Shown: positions 26,266-36,412, counted from the first letter of the stretch. The stretch: 42,451 bases of DNA from an uncultured Opitutaceae bacterium (GCA_903891325.1 CAITEC010000126.1:1-42451), one strand, 5' to 3'. The notes: generated by a model from the letters alone, not told the origin. Numbers and translations: made by a program.

Positions 26266-28803
26266 ATGAATAACTTCACGCCCCGGGCCCAGCAGGTGCT
26301 GGCGCTCGCGCGCAAGGAAGCGGACCGCTTCCGGCACAACTATGTCGGCACCGAGCACATCCTGCTCGGGCTGATCAAGCTGGGCCAGGGCGTGGCCGTG
26401 AGCGTGCTCCAGAAGATGGGGCTCAACCTCGAGACGGTCAGCGCCGCGGTCGAGAAGCAGGTGGGGACCGGCCAGGAGCTCAAGAGCCAGGGAAGCATGC
26501 CCTTCACCCCGCGCGTCAAGAAGGTCCTCGCCCTGGCGGGCAAGGAGGCGAAGACGCTCGGGCACTCCTACGTCGGCACCGAGCACATCCTGCTCGGCCT
26601 GCTGCGCGAGGGCGAGGGTGTCGCCGCGCGCGTCCTGAAGGCGCTCGACGTGGACATCGAGCGCACCCGCAACGAGATCCTCCGGGAGCTCGATCCCCAG
26701 TTTTCCGGCGGCGAGACGCCGGGCGCCCCCCAGGGCGGCGAGGAGGCCGCCGCCGGCGGCACCCAGCGCCCCGGTGCGCAGCCCGAGGACCGCAAGGAGG
26801 TCAAGACCCCGGCCCTCAAGGCATTCGGGCGGGACCTCACCGAGCTGGCCCGCAAGGGCGAGCTGGACCCGGTCGTCGGCCGCAAGAACGAGATCCGCCG
26901 CGTGATCCAGATCCTCTGCCGGCGGACCAAGAACAACCCCGTGCTCATCGGCGAGGCGGGCGTGGGCAAGACGGCGATCGTCGAGGGACTGGCCCAGGAG
27001 ATCTCCACGGGCAACGTCCCGGAGATCCTGCTCGACCGCAAGGTGATCACCCTGGACCTGGCCCTCATGGTGGCCGGCACGAAGTACCGGGGCCAGTTCG
27101 AGGAGCGGATCAAGGCGGTGATGGACGAGATCAAGCGCGCCCGGAACATCATCCTGTTCATCGACGAATTGCACACGATCGTCGGCGCCGGCGCCGCCGA
27201 GGGGGCCATGGACGCCTCGAACATCTTCAAGCCGGCGCTTTCCCGCGGGGAGCTGCAGTGCGTCGGGGCGACCACCCTCAACGAGTACCGCAAGTACATC
27301 GAGAAGGACTCCGCCCTGGACCGCCGCTTCCAGTCGGTCAAGGTCGAGCCGCCGTCCGTCGAGGACACGATCACGATCCTCAAGGGGATCCGGCACAAGT
27401 ATGAGGACCACCACAAGGCCACGTACACGGACCACGCGCTGGAGACCGCCGCCAAGCTTTCGGACCGCTACATCACGGGGCGCTTCCTGCCCGACAAGGC
27501 GATCGACGTCATGGACGAGGCGGGCTCCCGCGCCCGGATCTCGACCCTGAGCCGGCCGCCGGACATCGAGGCCCTGATGAAGGAGATCGACGAGATCTGC
27601 GCGGCGAAGGAAAAGGCGATCAGCGACCAGCATTTCGAGGAGGCCGCGAAGTTCCGCGACACCGAGAAGCAGCTGCGCGCCCGGCACGAGCAGGTCACCG
27701 AGGAGTGGAAGAAGGTCCGCGAGGAGAAGCGGACCATCATCGACGACAACCTCATCCTGCAGGTCGTGGCCGACTGGACCGGCATCCCGCTCTCCCGCAT
27801 GGAGAAGAAGGAGGGCGAGAAGCTGCTCAACCTCGAGAACGAGCTCCAGAAGGTCGTCGTCGGCCAGCAGCTGGCGGCGAGCGCGATCGCGCGCGCCCTC
27901 CGGCGCTCCCGCGCGGACCTGAAGGACCCGCGGCGCCCGATCGGCTCCTTCCTCTTCGTCGGCCCGACCGGCGTCGGCAAGACCGAGACGGCCAAGCAGC
28001 TCGCGGCCCAGATGTTCGGCAACCAGGACGCGCTCATCCAGATCGACATGAGCGAGTACATGGAGAAGTTCACCGTCTCCCGCCTGATCGGCTCGCCCCC
28101 CGGCTACGTCGGCTACGACGAGGGCGGGCAGCTCACCGAGGCCGTCCGTCGCCGCGCCTACGCGGTCATCCTCTTCGACGAGATCGAGAAGGCCCACCCC
28201 GACGTGCTCCAGCTCCTCCTCCAGATCCTGGAGGACGGCCGGCTCACCGACTCGCTCGGGCGCACCGTCGACTTCCGGAACACGATCATCATCATGACCT
28301 CGAACATCGGCGCGCATTTGCTGCAGCGGCAGACCTCGCTCGGGTTCGCGGCCGCCTCGACCAGCTTCAACGACGCGGAGAAGATGCGCGAGAAGGTGCT
28401 CGAGGAGGCCAAGCGCGTCTTCAAGCCCGAGTTCCTGAACCGCATCTCCGACATCGTCTTCTTCCGGCCGCTGGACAAGGCGGACCTGGTGAAGATCGTC
28501 GAGCTGGAGATCAGCAAGTTCGCCCGCCGGCTGGTCGAGCGTAAGATCACGCTCGAGTTCACCGACGGGGCCAAGCAGCTCCTCATCGAGAAGGGCTACG
28601 ACGAAAAGTACGGCGCCCGCCCCCTCCGGCGCGCGGTCGAGCACTACCTCGAGGACCCGCTGGCCGAGGCGATCCTTCGCGGCGACGTGAAGGAGAACGA
28701 GCCGGTCATGGTCAGCTGCGAGGGCGAGAAGCTCGTCTTCGTGCAGCAGGCCCCGCCGCCGGCCGCCACCGAGGTCACCCCGGACGTCCCGGGAAAGGGC
28801 TGA
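26266..28803 (+). CDS. clpC: ClpC AAA+ unfoldase
   Basis: An 845-residue Hsp100 protein that unfolds substrates for ClpP. It has a double Clp-N repeat (about 1-150; [11 protein letters not shown] occurs twice), a first AAA domain with Walker A GEAGVGKT near 229, a middle region with a UVR motif ([18 protein letters not shown]), and a second AAA domain with GPTGVGKT near 566. Two starts are possible. The ATG at 26266 is preferred because AGGA ends 4 nt before it and it gives the usual N-terminus [12 protein letters not shown]; the ATG at 26251 has no ribosome-binding sequence. The UVR motif and short M-domain mark ClpC rather than ClpB. Its TGA directly abuts the stop of the converging LysR gene. 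Confidence 0.97.
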   Translation: MNNFTPRAQQVLALARKEADRFRHNYVGTEHILLGLIKLGQGVAVSVLQKMGLNLETVSAAVEKQVGTGQELKSQGSMPFTPRVKKVLALAGKEAKTLGHSYVGTEHILLGLLREGEGVAARVLKALDVDIERTRNEILRELDPQFSGGETPGAPQGGEEAAAGGTQRPGAQPEDRKEVKTPALKAFGRDLTELARKGELDPVVGRKNEIRRVIQILCRRTKNNPVLIGEAGVGKTAIVEGLAQEISTGNVPEILLDRKVITLDLALMVAGTKYRGQFEERIKAVMDEIKRARNIILFIDELHTIVGAGAAEGAMDASNIFKPALSRGELQCVGATTLNEYRKYIEKDSALDRRFQSVKVEPPSVEDTITILKGIRHKYEDHHKATYTDHALETAAKLSDRYITGRFLPDKAIDVMDEAGSRARISTLSRPPDIEALMKEIDEICAAKEKAISDQHFEEAAKFRDTEKQLRARHEQVTEEWKKVREEKRTIIDDNLILQVVADWTGIPLSRMEKKEGEKLLNLENELQKVVVGQQLAASAIARALRRSRADLKDPRRPIGSFLFVGPTGVGKTETAKQLAAQMFGNQDALIQIDMSEYMEKFTVSRLIGSPPGYVGYDEGGQLTEAVRRRAYAVILFDEIEKAHPDVLQLLLQILEDGRLTDSLGRTVDFRNTIIIMTSNIGAHLLQRQTSLGFAAASTSFNDAEKMREKVLEEAKRVFKPEFLNRISDIVFFRPLDKADLVKIVELEISKFARRLVERKITLEFTDGAKQLLIEKGYDEKYGARPLRRAVEHYLEDPLAEAILRGDVKENEPVMVSCEGEKLVFVQQAPPPAATEVTPDVPGKG

Positions 28804-29712
28804 TCAGCGGCCCGGTGAGGCGACCGAGAGGAACGCCCGCAGCGCGGGATCGTCCCTCTCCGCGCCCTTCTTCCAGCCGGCGACCAGCCGGCTCTCGGGC
28901 GCCGGCCCGACCAGCCTGCGAAACACCACGTCGGGCGGCAGGAGGCGGGCCTCCGACGGGCACATGAAGGTCGCGCCCATTCCCGCCCGGACCAGCCCCA
29001 CCGCGTTCGCGCGCGGCCAGACCTCCTCGGCGATCCGCGGAGTGATCCCGGCGGCCGAGAACGAGGCGAGCATCCGGTCGTAGAACCCGGGGTTGTGCGT
29101 GCGCGGGAAAAGCACGAAGGGGGTCGACTCCAGGTCCCTCAGGCGAAGCGAGGCGCGGCGGGCCAGCGGATGCCCGGAGGGAAGCAGGATGCCGTTGCGC
29201 TCGCGAAGGAGGAGCCGGGTCTGGAAGCCGGGGGTGGGGGCGTCGGGATGAAAGAAACCGCAGGCGACCTCGCCGGTGGAAAGCGCCGTGAGCTGGGCCG
29301 ACGTGGGCGACTCGTTCAGCTCAAGCCGGATTCCCGGGTGCCTGCGGTGGAACTCCCTCAGGATCCCCGGGAGCACGGTCGCCATGGCCAGGCCGGTGAA
29401 GGCGACGCGCAGGTGGCCGACCTCGCCGGCGGCGACCGCGCGCAGCCCCTCCGGCAGCGCCGCGAGCGAGCGCAGGATCGGCCCGGCCTGGCGGGCGAGC
29501 AGCTCGCCGGCGGGCGTCAGCTCGACCCGGCGGCTTGTCCGGGTGAAGAGGGGGGTGCCCAGCGCCGCCTCGAGCTGTGCGATCTGCCGGCTGAGCGCCG
29601 GCTGGGCGATCGACAGGGCGAGGGCCGCGCGGCGGAAATGGAGCTGGCGGGCAACCTCCAGGAAATAGACGAGGTGCCGGAGCTCGAAGGCATATTGATA
29701 CTCCCTGGGCAT
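28804..29712 (-). CDS. LysR-family transcriptional regulator, divergent from leuCD
   Basis: The 302-residue protein has a typical LysR winged helix at the N-terminus (ELRHLVYFLEVARQLHFRRAA, QPALSRQIAQLE) and a C-terminal effector domain (from about residue 95). The ATG at 29712 gives the canonical start; no clear ribosome-binding site precedes it, and an extended TTG start at 29748 would overlap the promoter region. It is transcribed away from leuC with 56 bp between start codons, the usual layout for a LysR regulator and its target. Control of leucine synthesis is therefore a reasonable inference. The inducer is unknown. The stop codon abuts that of clpC with no gap. Confidence 0.92.
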   Translation of the reverse strand: MPREYQYAFELRHLVYFLEVARQLHFRRAALALSIAQPALSRQIAQLEAALGTPLFTRTSRRVELTPAGELLARQAGPILRSLAALPEGLRAVAAGEVGHLRVAFTGLAMATVLPGILREFHRRHPGIRLELNESPTSAQLTALSTGEVACGFFHPDAPTPGFQTRLLLRERNGILLPSGHPLARRASLRLRDLESTPFVLFPRTHNPGFYDRMLASFSAAGITPRIAEEVWPRANAVGLVRAGMGATFMCPSEARLLPPDVVFRRLVGPAPESRLVAGWKKGAERDDPALRAFLSVASPGR

Positions 29713-29734
29713 CAAAAGAAGCGAAACAAGTATT

Positions 29735-29762
29735 TTGAGGACTGGCAAGTCCGTGGTATAAG
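29735..29762 (+). promoter_or_regulatory. leuC promoter with embedded palindromic operator
   Basis: TTGAGG (29735-29740) and TATAAG (29757-29762) are spaced by 16 nt, a good sigma-70-type promoter. Within it, GGACTggcaAGTCC (29739-29752) is a perfect inverted repeat, well placed as a site for the divergent LysR protein. The -10 ends 6 nt before the leuC ATG at 29769, so the transcript would be leaderless or nearly so. Alternatively AGGG at 29761-29764 is a ribosome-binding site for a transcript that starts further upstream. Confidence 0.5.
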
Positions 29763-29768
29763 GGTGCC

Positions 29769-31184
29769 ATGTCCCAATCCCTCTTCGAAAAAGTCTGGGC
29801 CGCCCACACGGTCCGCCGGCTGGCCGACGGCCAGACGCAGCTGCTGATCGGCACCCACCTGATCCACGAGGTCACCAGCCCGCAGGCCTTCGGGATGCTG
29901 CGCGACCTGGGCCTGCGGGTGGCGATGCCGCACCGCACCTTCGCGACCGTCGACCACATCGTGCCGACCGACCAGTTCAGCGAGCCGTTCGCCGACCCGC
30001 TCGCCGACTCCATGATCAAGGAGCTTCGGCGCAACTGCGCGGAGGCGGGCATCACCTTCTTCGACCGGGCGACCGGCCGGCAGGGCATCGTCCACATCGT
30101 CGGGCCCGAGCAGGGGATCACCCAGCCCGGGACGACGATCGCCTGCGGGGACTCCCACACGAGCACCCACGGCGCCTTCGGCGCGATCGCCTTTGGCATC
30201 GGAACGACGCAGATCCGGGATGTCCTGGCGACCCAGACGATGGCGCTGGGCAGGCTCAAGGTTCGCCGGATCAACGTGACCGGCCGCCTGCGCCCGGGAG
30301 TCTACGCGAAGGACGTCATCCTGCACATCATCCGCACCCTGGGCGTCAACGGCGGGACCGGCTACGCCTATGAGTACGGCGGCGAGGTCTTCGACCGCTT
30401 CTCGATGGAGGAGCGGATGACCGTCTGCAACATGTCGATCGAGGGCGGGGCCCGCGCCGGCTATGTCAACCCCGACGAGACAACCTTCGCCTACCTGAAG
30501 GGGCGCCCGTACGCGCCCAAGGGCGCGGCATGGGAGGCGGCCGTGGCCCGCTGGCGGGCGACCGCGAGCGACCCGGGCTGCGTGTACGACGACACGGTGG
30601 CGATCGACGCCGCCGCGATCGCTCCCACGGTCACCTGGGGCATCAACCCGGGGCAGGGCGTGTCGATCTCCGAGAGCATCCCGGACCCGTCGCGCGCGTC
30701 CACGCCCGACGAGAAGGCCTCGATCGAGGAGGCCCTCGCCTACATGAAGCTCAGGCCCGGCGCGCCGATCAAGGGGACGCGGATCGACGTGGCATTCCTG
30801 GGCTCCTGCACGAACGGCCGGCTGAGCGACTTCCAGGAAGTCGCCCGACACATCAAGGGCCGGCGGGTCGCGGCCGGGGTCAAGGCGATCGCCGTCCCCG
30901 GCTCCCAGGGCGTCGGCAGGCTCTGCGCCGAGCTGGGCATCGACCGGGTCTTCCGCGACGCCGGGTTCGAGTGGCGGGAAGCCGGCTGCTCGATGTGCCT
31001 GGCCATGAATCCCGACAAGCTCGTCGGTGACCAGCTCTGCGCCAGCTCCTCGAACCGCAACTTCAAGGGCCGCCAGGGCAGCCCGACCGGGCGCACCCTC
31101 CTGATGAGCCCGCTCATGGTGGCGGCCGCCGCGATCTCCGGCTCCGTCGCCGACGCCCGCGAGGTCTTTTCCGTAAACTCCTGA
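29769..31184 (+). CDS. leuC: 3-Isopropylmalate dehydratase, large subunit
   Basis: The 471-residue aconitase-family protein isomerises 2- to 3-isopropylmalate in leucine synthesis with LeuD. The [4Fe-4S] ligands are Cys347 ([11 protein letters not shown]), Cys407 and Cys410 (GCSMCLAMN). [20 protein letters not shown], typical of LeuC, is also present. Length agrees with bacterial LeuC of the proteobacterial type (about 465-475). leuD follows after 16 nt. Confidence 0.97.
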   Translation: MSQSLFEKVWAAHTVRRLADGQTQLLIGTHLIHEVTSPQAFGMLRDLGLRVAMPHRTFATVDHIVPTDQFSEPFADPLADSMIKELRRNCAEAGITFFDRATGRQGIVHIVGPEQGITQPGTTIACGDSHTSTHGAFGAIAFGIGTTQIRDVLATQTMALGRLKVRRINVTGRLRPGVYAKDVILHIIRTLGVNGGTGYAYEYGGEVFDRFSMEERMTVCNMSIEGGARAGYVNPDETTFAYLKGRPYAPKGAAWEAAVARWRATASDPGCVYDDTVAIDAAAIAPTVTWGINPGQGVSISESIPDPSRASTPDEKASIEEALAYMKLRPGAPIKGTRIDVAFLGSCTNGRLSDFQEVARHIKGRRVAAGVKAIAVPGSQGVGRLCAELGIDRVFRDAGFEWREAGCSMCLAMNPDKLVGDQLCASSSNRNFKGRQGSPTGRTLLMSPLMVAAAAISGSVADAREVFSVNS

Positions 31185-31200
31185 CCCAAAAAAAATCACC

Positions 31201-31803
31201 ATGGCCCTCTCCAAGATCACCTCCATCACCGGTCGCGGCGTCTGCGTGCCGGGCAACGACATCGACACGGACCGGATCATTCCGGCCCGCTACCTGAAAT
31301 GCATCACCTTCGACGGGCTGGGCGAGGGTCTCTTTTACGACGTCCGCCGCAACGCGGACGGCTCCGAGAAGCCGCACCCGCTCAACGAGGCCCGCTTCAA
31401 GGGCGCCTCCGTGCTGTTCTCGGGGGCGAACTTCGGCTGCGGCTCCTCCCGCGAGCACGCGCCCCAGGCGATCCAGAAGTACGGGTTCCGCGCCATCGTC
31501 GCGGAGAGCTTCGCGGAGATATTCTTCGGCAATTGCACGACCCTGGGGATCCCCTGCCTGGCCGCGTCCCGGGGGGACATCGCGGCGATGGCCGCGGCCA
31601 TCGACCGGGACCCGTCGGCGGTCGTGACGGTGGACGTCGCCGCGCAGTCCGTGAGCGTCGGCGGTCGGGCCTATCCGGCCGCCATCCGCGACTCCGCCCG
31701 CGACGCGCTGCTCAACGGGCGCTGGGACCCGATCGGCGAGCTGATCGAGGGGCTCCCCGCTGCGGGCGCGCAGGCCGCCAAGCTGCCCTACATGGCCGTC
31801 TGA
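31201..31803 (+). CDS. leuD: 3-Isopropylmalate dehydratase, small subunit
   Basis: A 200-residue swivel-domain subunit that completes the LeuCD active site. GANFGCGSSREHAPQAI is the LeuD signature, preceded by NDIDTDRIIPARYL. Its length is that of the proteobacterial-type LeuD. An A-rich run (eight A) precedes the ATG. leuC and leuD form an operon; the next gene begins 94 nt later. Confidence 0.96.
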   Translation: MALSKITSITGRGVCVPGNDIDTDRIIPARYLKCITFDGLGEGLFYDVRRNADGSEKPHPLNEARFKGASVLFSGANFGCGSSREHAPQAIQKYGFRAIVAESFAEIFFGNCTTLGIPCLAASRGDIAAMAAAIDRDPSAVVTVDVAAQSVSVGGRAYPAAIRDSARDALLNGRWDPIGELIEGLPAAGAQAAKLPYMAV

Positions 31804-31897
31804 GCGGGCCTTTAGTGCTTGGCGCGGAGGCGGGTATCCGCAAGTTTGGATGGACCTTTTTCCGCCGCAAGGCGTCAGACAGGCTCTTACCCATTCC

Positions 31898-32470
31898 ATG
31901 CAATACACGTTGATCGATGTCTTCAAGGGGGCCGGCCTCCTCATCATACCCCTGGGAATCTGCTCGGCGGTCGCCGTTTTCATCATCTGCGAGCGGGCCT
32001 ACGCCCTCCGCAGGCTGGCGGTGATCCCGCAGGACCTGGCGGACGCCCTCATCGCGGGCCGCCCGCTCATGGGCGGCAAGCACACGGTGCTCTCCCGCAT
32101 CGTCGACTTCGCCGAGCAGCACCCCAGCGACGAGGGCGCGGTCAAGGCCTTCGCCCGGCTCGAGGTCAACCGGATGCAGCGGGGCGTCCCCTACCTGGAC
32201 GTCATCTACGCGGCGGCCCCCCTGATCGGCCTCTCCGGCACGGTCACCGGGCTGCTGAAGGTCTTCTCGCAGATTTCCCCGGACACGGGCCTTCCCGACC
32301 CGGTCCTCTTCACGCAGGGTGTCGCGCTGGCGCTGTCGGCGACGGTGATCGGCCTTTCGATCGCCATTCCCTCCCTGGTCGGCGCGGGCTACCTCTCCCG
32401 CAAGGTGGACAACTATGCCGCCGAGCTTGAGGTGCTGATCGAGCGGATCCTTCAGCGGGCGCGCAAATGA
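31898..32470 (+). CDS. MotA/TolQ/ExbB-type proton channel protein
   Basis: The 190-residue membrane protein has three predicted helices at about 13-33, 103-121 and 139-160, with a cytoplasmic region between the first two, as in ExbB and TolQ. The conserved AAPLIGLSGTVTGLLKVF opens the second helix, and ALALSATVIGLSIAIPSL forms the third. These proteins form a channel with ExbD/TolR that uses the proton gradient to power an outer-membrane process. The ATG at 31898 is preferred; an upstream in-frame ATG at 31850 adds 16 weakly hydrophobic residues. Its TGA overlaps the start of the ExbD-like gene. No TonB-like gene follows, so the partner is unknown. Confidence 0.9.
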   Translation: MQYTLIDVFKGAGLLIIPLGICSAVAVFIICERAYALRRLAVIPQDLADALIAGRPLMGGKHTVLSRIVDFAEQHPSDEGAVKAFARLEVNRMQRGVPYLDVIYAAAPLIGLSGTVTGLLKVFSQISPDTGLPDPVLFTQGVALALSATVIGLSIAIPSLVGAGYLSRKVDNYAAELEVLIERILQRARK

Positions 32471-32868
32471 GCTCGATTTTCAACCGCACCCGCCGGCGGC
32501 CCGAGCTCAACCTCGTGCCGCTGATCGACGTGCTCGTCATGCTGATCTTCTTCGCGTTCGTGACGATGCAGTTCAAGTCGGCCACGACCCTCAACCTGAA
32601 CCTCCCGAAGATCGAGACCGCGGGCAAGGAGGAGTTCAAGGGCAACATCACGATCAGCGTGGACAAGGACGGGAGCCTCTACTTCAACGACCACGTCGTC
32701 CCGGACGACCAGCTCGGGGACCTGCTGGTCGCCGCCCACAACGGCAACCCGGACGCCCATATCCTGCTCAAGATTGACGAGACCTCCCAGGTCAAGCGGC
32801 TGACCTTCGTCGAGGACGCCTGCCGCAAGGCCGGCTTTGACGGCGCAAGCCTGCAGTCCCGGCAGTAG
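32467..32868 (+). CDS. ExbD/TolR-family protein
   Basis: A 133-residue protein with a short basic N-terminus, one transmembrane helix and a periplasmic domain. The helix begins LVPLIDVLVMLIFF, in which Asp21 is the proton-accepting aspartate needed in ExbD and TolR. The ATG overlaps the stop of the ExbB-like gene (ATGA), so the two are made together. ExbD and TolR cannot be told apart by sequence alone here. Confidence 0.9.
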   Translation: MSSIFNRTRRRPELNLVPLIDVLVMLIFFAFVTMQFKSATTLNLNLPKIETAGKEEFKGNITISVDKDGSLYFNDHVVPDDQLGDLLVAAHNGNPDAHILLKIDETSQVKRLTFVEDACRKAGFDGASLQSRQ

Positions 32869-32888
32869 GCCGGGCCGCCCCTTCCGCC

Positions 32889-33569
32889 ATGTACATTGTG
32901 ATCACGGGGGTCACCCGGGGGCTTGGGCGCGCCCTGGCCGCCTGGTACATCCGCAACGGCCACACGGTCGCCGGCTGCGGCCGGAGCGGCCAGGAGATCT
33001 TCGACCTGCGCTTCGACCATGCCGAGCCCCACAACTTCGCGGCGGTGGACGTTTCCCTGCCGGTGAAGGTCGCCATCTGGGCGGAGCACGTGCTCGGGCA
33101 CGGCGTCCCCGACATCCTCATCAACAACGCCGGGGTGATGAACGACCCGGCGCCCCTCTGGGAGGTCCCTGCGGACAAGTTCGCGCAGGTGATGGCGGTG
33201 AACGTCTCCGGGATGGCCAACGTCATCCGGGCCTTCGCACCGGCGATGATCGCCCGCGGCAGCGGCGTCATCGTGAACCTGAGCTCGGGCTGGGGCCGGA
33301 GCGTTTCACCCGGGGTCGGGCCCTATTGCGCCTCGAAGTGGGCCGTCGAGGGGCTGACCAAGGCCCTGGCCGCCGACCTGCCCGCCGGGATGGCCGCCGT
33401 CCCGCTGAACCCCGGCGTGATCGACACGGCCATGCTCCGGCAGTGCTGGGGCGGCGAGGCCGCCTCCTACCCGAAGGCGGAGGCCTGGGCCGAGACAGCC
33501 GCCCCCTACATCCTGCAGCTCGGGCCCAAGGACAACGGGAAGTCCCTGAGCGTCGGCGGCGAGGAGTAG
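32889..33569 (+). CDS. Short-chain dehydrogenase/reductase
   Basis: The 226-residue protein is a classical SDR with a Rossmann fold. TGVTRGLG binds the dinucleotide, NNAG stabilises the sheet, and the catalytic set is Ser in NLSSG, then Tyr and Lys in YCASK. The substrate is not predictable. It starts 20 nt after the ExbD-like gene and may share its transcript. Its stop lies 3 bp from the stop of the converging fabV gene, so the two genes leave no room for a terminator. Confidence 0.9.
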   Translation: MYIVITGVTRGLGRALAAWYIRNGHTVAGCGRSGQEIFDLRFDHAEPHNFAAVDVSLPVKVAIWAEHVLGHGVPDILINNAGVMNDPAPLWEVPADKFAQVMAVNVSGMANVIRAFAPAMIARGSGVIVNLSSGWGRSVSPGVGPYCASKWAVEGLTKALAADLPAGMAAVPLNPGVIDTAMLRQCWGGEAASYPKAEAWAETAAPYILQLGPKDNGKSLSVGGEE

Positions 33570-33572
33570 GGG

Positions 33573-34757
33573 CTACAGCATCGGGATATTCGGCTCCGCC
33601 TCGGCGTCGTAGTCGATGCCGGGAAACCCGAACCCGAAGAGCTTGAGGAATTCCTCGCGGTAGCCGGCGATGTCGGTGAGGTCCCCGAGGTTTTCCGTGG
33701 TGACCTTGGGCCAGATTTCGACAACCGCGGCCTGGATGTCCGGCTTCATCTCCAGGTCGTCGACCCGCACCCGGCCGCCGGCGTCGAACTTCGGGCCGCC
33801 GGGCGCGTACATCTCCGTCGCGAAGAGCCGCTGGATCTGCTCGATGCAGCCCTCGTGCGTGCCCTTCTCCTTCATGATCTTGTACAGAATTGAGATATAG
33901 AGGGGCACGACCGGGATCGCGGAGCTTGCCTGGGTGACGAGCGCCTTGTTGATCGACACAAAGGCGCGGCCACCGGCAGCCTTCAGCTTTGCGTCGATCG
34001 CCTTGCCCGCGCGTTCGAGATCGTTCTTGGCGATGCCGATCGTGCCGTTCTTGTAGATCGGCCAGGTGACTTCCGGCCCGATGTAGGAGTAGGCGACCGA
34101 TTGCGCGCCGGGGGCCAGGAGTCGGGCATCGCGGAGGGCGTCGATCCACATTTCCCAGTCCTCGCCGCCCATGACGGCGACCGTGTCGGCGACCTCGGCC
34201 TCGTTTGCCGGATCGATTGTCACCTCCGTGACCAGCCCCTTGTCGGTGTCGACGGTCTTGTTCGTGTAGGCCGCACCCACGGGCTTGATGCAGCTCTTGT
34301 GGACGACCCCGGTCCGCGGATGGGTCCGGCGGGGCGAGGCGAGCGAATAGACCACGAGGTCGACCTGGCCCATGTCGGCGCGGATCAAATCAAAGGCCTG
34401 CTTCTTGATCTCGTCCGAAAAGGCGTCGCCATTGATATTCCTGGCATAAAGACCCGCCGCTCGCGCAGCCTGGGTGAAGGCGATCGAGTTGTACCAGCCC
34501 GGGGTCGCCAACCGCCCCTCCTCGCAGGGGCGCTCGAAGAAAATCCCGAGGGTCGCCGCCCCGGAGCCGAAAGCGGCGGTGATCCGGGATGCGAGCCCGT
34601 ACCCGGTCGATGCGCCGATCACCAGGACGCGCTTGGGCCCGGCGGAGATCGGACCCCGGGACTTGACCACGTCGATCCACTCCTGGACATGGGCGGCGCA
34701 GCCGGCTGGATGGGACGTGACGCAGACAAATCCTCTGACCCGGGGCTTGATGATCAT
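33573..34757 (-). CDS. fabV: Trans-2-enoyl-ACP/CoA reductase FabV
   Basis: The 394-residue enzyme performs the last reduction of each fatty-acid elongation cycle with NADH. The N-terminus [20 protein letters not shown], the nucleotide-binding [15 protein letters not shown], and Tyr235-x8-Lys244 ([10 protein letters not shown]) are FabV hallmarks. The Tyr-x8-Lys spacing separates FabV from FabI (Tyr-x6-Lys). FabV enzymes are known to be little affected by triclosan. It lies 40 nt downstream of the anti-sigma gene on the same strand and may be read from that transcript. Confidence 0.95.
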   Translation of the reverse strand: MIIKPRVRGFVCVTSHPAGCAAHVQEWIDVVKSRGPISAGPKRVLVIGASTGYGLASRITAAFGSGAATLGIFFERPCEEGRLATPGWYNSIAFTQAARAAGLYARNINGDAFSDEIKKQAFDLIRADMGQVDLVVYSLASPRRTHPRTGVVHKSCIKPVGAAYTNKTVDTDKGLVTEVTIDPANEAEVADTVAVMGGEDWEMWIDALRDARLLAPGAQSVAYSYIGPEVTWPIYKNGTIGIAKNDLERAGKAIDAKLKAAGGRAFVSINKALVTQASSAIPVVPLYISILYKIMKEKGTHEGCIEQIQRLFATEMYAPGGPKFDAGGRVRVDDLEMKPDIQAAVVEIWPKVTTENLGDLTDIAGYREEFLKLFGFGFPGIDYDAEAEPNIPML

Positions 34758-34797
34758 GCGCCGTAAAGTCTTGCGGCGCCACAGCCGGTGACAAGTT

Positions 34798-35703
34798 CTA
34801 ATCCGGAAGCCGGGGTGAGTCGCTCAGCAGGACGATCGGACCCTCGGGGGAGGGGACCCCGCCCTCGCGCTCCAGGCTGACGGCGAATTTCGCAATGGAC
34901 TTGATCGGATGGACCGTTCCGAAGGCGATCCGGGCCTGCCCGGTCGACGGGTTCACGGTGAAGACCCCGCCGCTCACCGGCGATCCGTACTGGGGGTCGA
35001 TCACCCAGAGCTGGTACTGCTTGCCCTCGGGCAGCCGCGGCAGGTTCGAGACGGCGAGGATGCCCGCCTGCATCGACGGGCACCAGAGGGCGACCGCAAC
35101 GATCCGCGGTTTCGCGGCCTCCGTGGACGCGAGGTCGGCGATCCGGTAGTCGGCCATCGACGCGGCCCCCTTCTGCCGGCCGGAATATTCGGCAATTTCC
35201 CGGCTGAGCCCGGCGATCCGCGCGGCGGCCACCGACAGGTCCCTGCGGGTGTCCGTGAGCTCGCGCTGGTTGACGATCCGCTCCGCATCGAGCTGGTCCC
35301 TCAGGCTGTGCATCTCCAGGGCGGCGATCGCACCCTGGTCCCGGAGGATGGCGTTCTCCGAGCGGGATCCCTCGTAGAGCCGGGCGGTCCACGCGGCGGC
35401 CACCGCGACGCAGGCGGCGATCGCCCAGGGGATGAGCGTTGCAAAGGAGGTGACGCGGAAAGGGGAGCGCGGGGCGCCGGCCTGGTCGGCGGCGGAGCGA
35501 AGAATGCGATCGCGCAGGACCGCGGGTGGCGCGGCGGGGGGCGCCGCGTGCGCGAGTGCGGCCGCGGTTTCGCGCAATTCACGGACCCGCGCCGCCAGCG
35601 CGGGATCGGCCGCGACGCGCGCCTCGAACGCCGCGCATTCCGCCGGCGCAAGCAGGTCGAGCGCGTAAAGCGCGGCGGATTCGTCCTGGAGGTCGTCGAT
35701 CAT
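34798..35703 (-). CDS. RskA-like anti-sigma factor, membrane-anchored
   Basis: The 301-residue protein has an N-terminal anti-sigma domain (about 1-75, [20 protein letters not shown] pattern), one transmembrane helix (about 86-106), a coiled-coil stretch (about 115-165), and a C-terminal RskA/anti-sigma-K domain (about 180-301, with YQLWVIDP). It should hold the sigma factor encoded just before it at the membrane until an outside signal leads to release. The ATG overlaps the stop of the sigma gene, a sign of coupled synthesis. No zinc-binding HxxxCxxC motif is seen, so sensing is probably not by the zinc/redox route. Confidence 0.9.
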   Translation of the reverse strand: MIDDLQDESAALYALDLLAPAECAAFEARVAADPALAARVRELRETAAALAHAAPPAAPPAVLRDRILRSAADQAGAPRSPFRVTSFATLIPWAIAACVAVAAAWTARLYEGSRSENAILRDQGAIAALEMHSLRDQLDAERIVNQRELTDTRRDLSVAAARIAGLSREIAEYSGRQKGAASMADYRIADLASTEAAKPRIVAVALWCPSMQAGILAVSNLPRLPEGKQYQLWVIDPQYGSPVSGGVFTVNPSTGQARIAFGTVHPIKSIAKFAVSLEREGGVPSPEGPIVLLSDSPRLPD

Positions 35704-36380
35704 GGGCGGGTCGCGAGGGTTTCGCGAAGTTTCTGGAGCCCGCGGCGGATCCGCGCCTTGACGGTGCCGAGCGGCTGGTTGAGCGCTGCGGCGACCTCCT
35801 CCTGGGTCATCCCGCCGAAGAAGGCGAGGTGGAGCGCCTTGCGCTGGTCGGCGGGAAGGGTGGCGACCGCCGCGCGCACGGCCCCGGCCTCCTCGGAGCG
35901 GACGGCAGCCTCGTCGGCCGCCGGTCCGCCGGCGTCCGGATCGTAGCCCAGGTCGGCGGGGGCCGCCCCCTCGAGCAGGCGCATGCGCCGGGTCCGCCCG
36001 CGAATCCGGTCGATAGCCCGGTTTCGAAGGAGCGTCACCGCCCAGGTGAAGGCCGATCCCCGGCTGTCCTCGAAGCGCGACGACTTTTCCCAGAGGGAGA
36101 TGAAGACGTCGTGGGTCACATCCTGGGCCTCGGCGGCGTCGTTGAGCATGGAGACCGCCGTCGCGTAGAGGGGGCGGGAGAACCGGTCGTAGAGCTCCGC
36201 CAGGGCCTCCCGGTCGCCAGCGGCCATGCGGCGCAGGAGCCGGGCATCCGTCAACGCCCGCTCATCCGGCTGGTCGCCATGCAGTTCGGGCGTCATCAGG
36301 GCGATGCGCGGAAGCGGGCCTGGGCCGGCAGACACCGCCGCGGCCCATGCGTCGGGCAAATACGACGGTGCGATGGACAT
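35700..36380 (-). CDS. ECF-type RNA polymerase sigma factor (SigK-like)
   Basis: The 226-residue protein has sigma region 2 (LYDRFSRPLYATAVSMLNDAAEAQDVTHDVFISLW, shown here as its key span around residues 60-95) and region 4 near the C-terminus (LPADQRKALHLAFFGGMTQ followed by EEVAAALNQPLGTVKAR). It is of the SigK/RskA class by context. The ATG at 36380 gives a long N-terminal extension; the ATG at 36296 (MTPELHGDQ) is an equally good start and closer to the family norm. Neither has a clear ribosome-binding site. It is followed by its anti-sigma gene with a 4-nt overlap. Confidence 0.92.
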   Translation of the reverse strand: MSIAPSYLPDAWAAAVSAGPGPLPRIALMTPELHGDQPDERALTDARLLRRMAAGDREALAELYDRFSRPLYATAVSMLNDAAEAQDVTHDVFISLWEKSSRFEDSRGSAFTWAVTLLRNRAIDRIRGRTRRMRLLEGAAPADLGYDPDAGGPAADEAAVRSEEAGAVRAAVATLPADQRKALHLAFFGGMTQEEVAAALNQPLGTVKARIRRGLQKLRETLATRP

Positions 36381-36412
36381 GGAGTGATCATGCTACGCGC
36401 AACCGGGCCAAA

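Noticed and set aside
26254-28644. 796-codon minus-strand open frame over clpC
   Set aside because: Leu/Asp/Gly-rich antisense shadow of clpC with no domain pattern.
29713-29748. N-terminal extension of the LysR protein from a TTG at 29748
   Set aside because: It would put coding sequence over the leuC promoter and adds residues not seen in LysR proteins.
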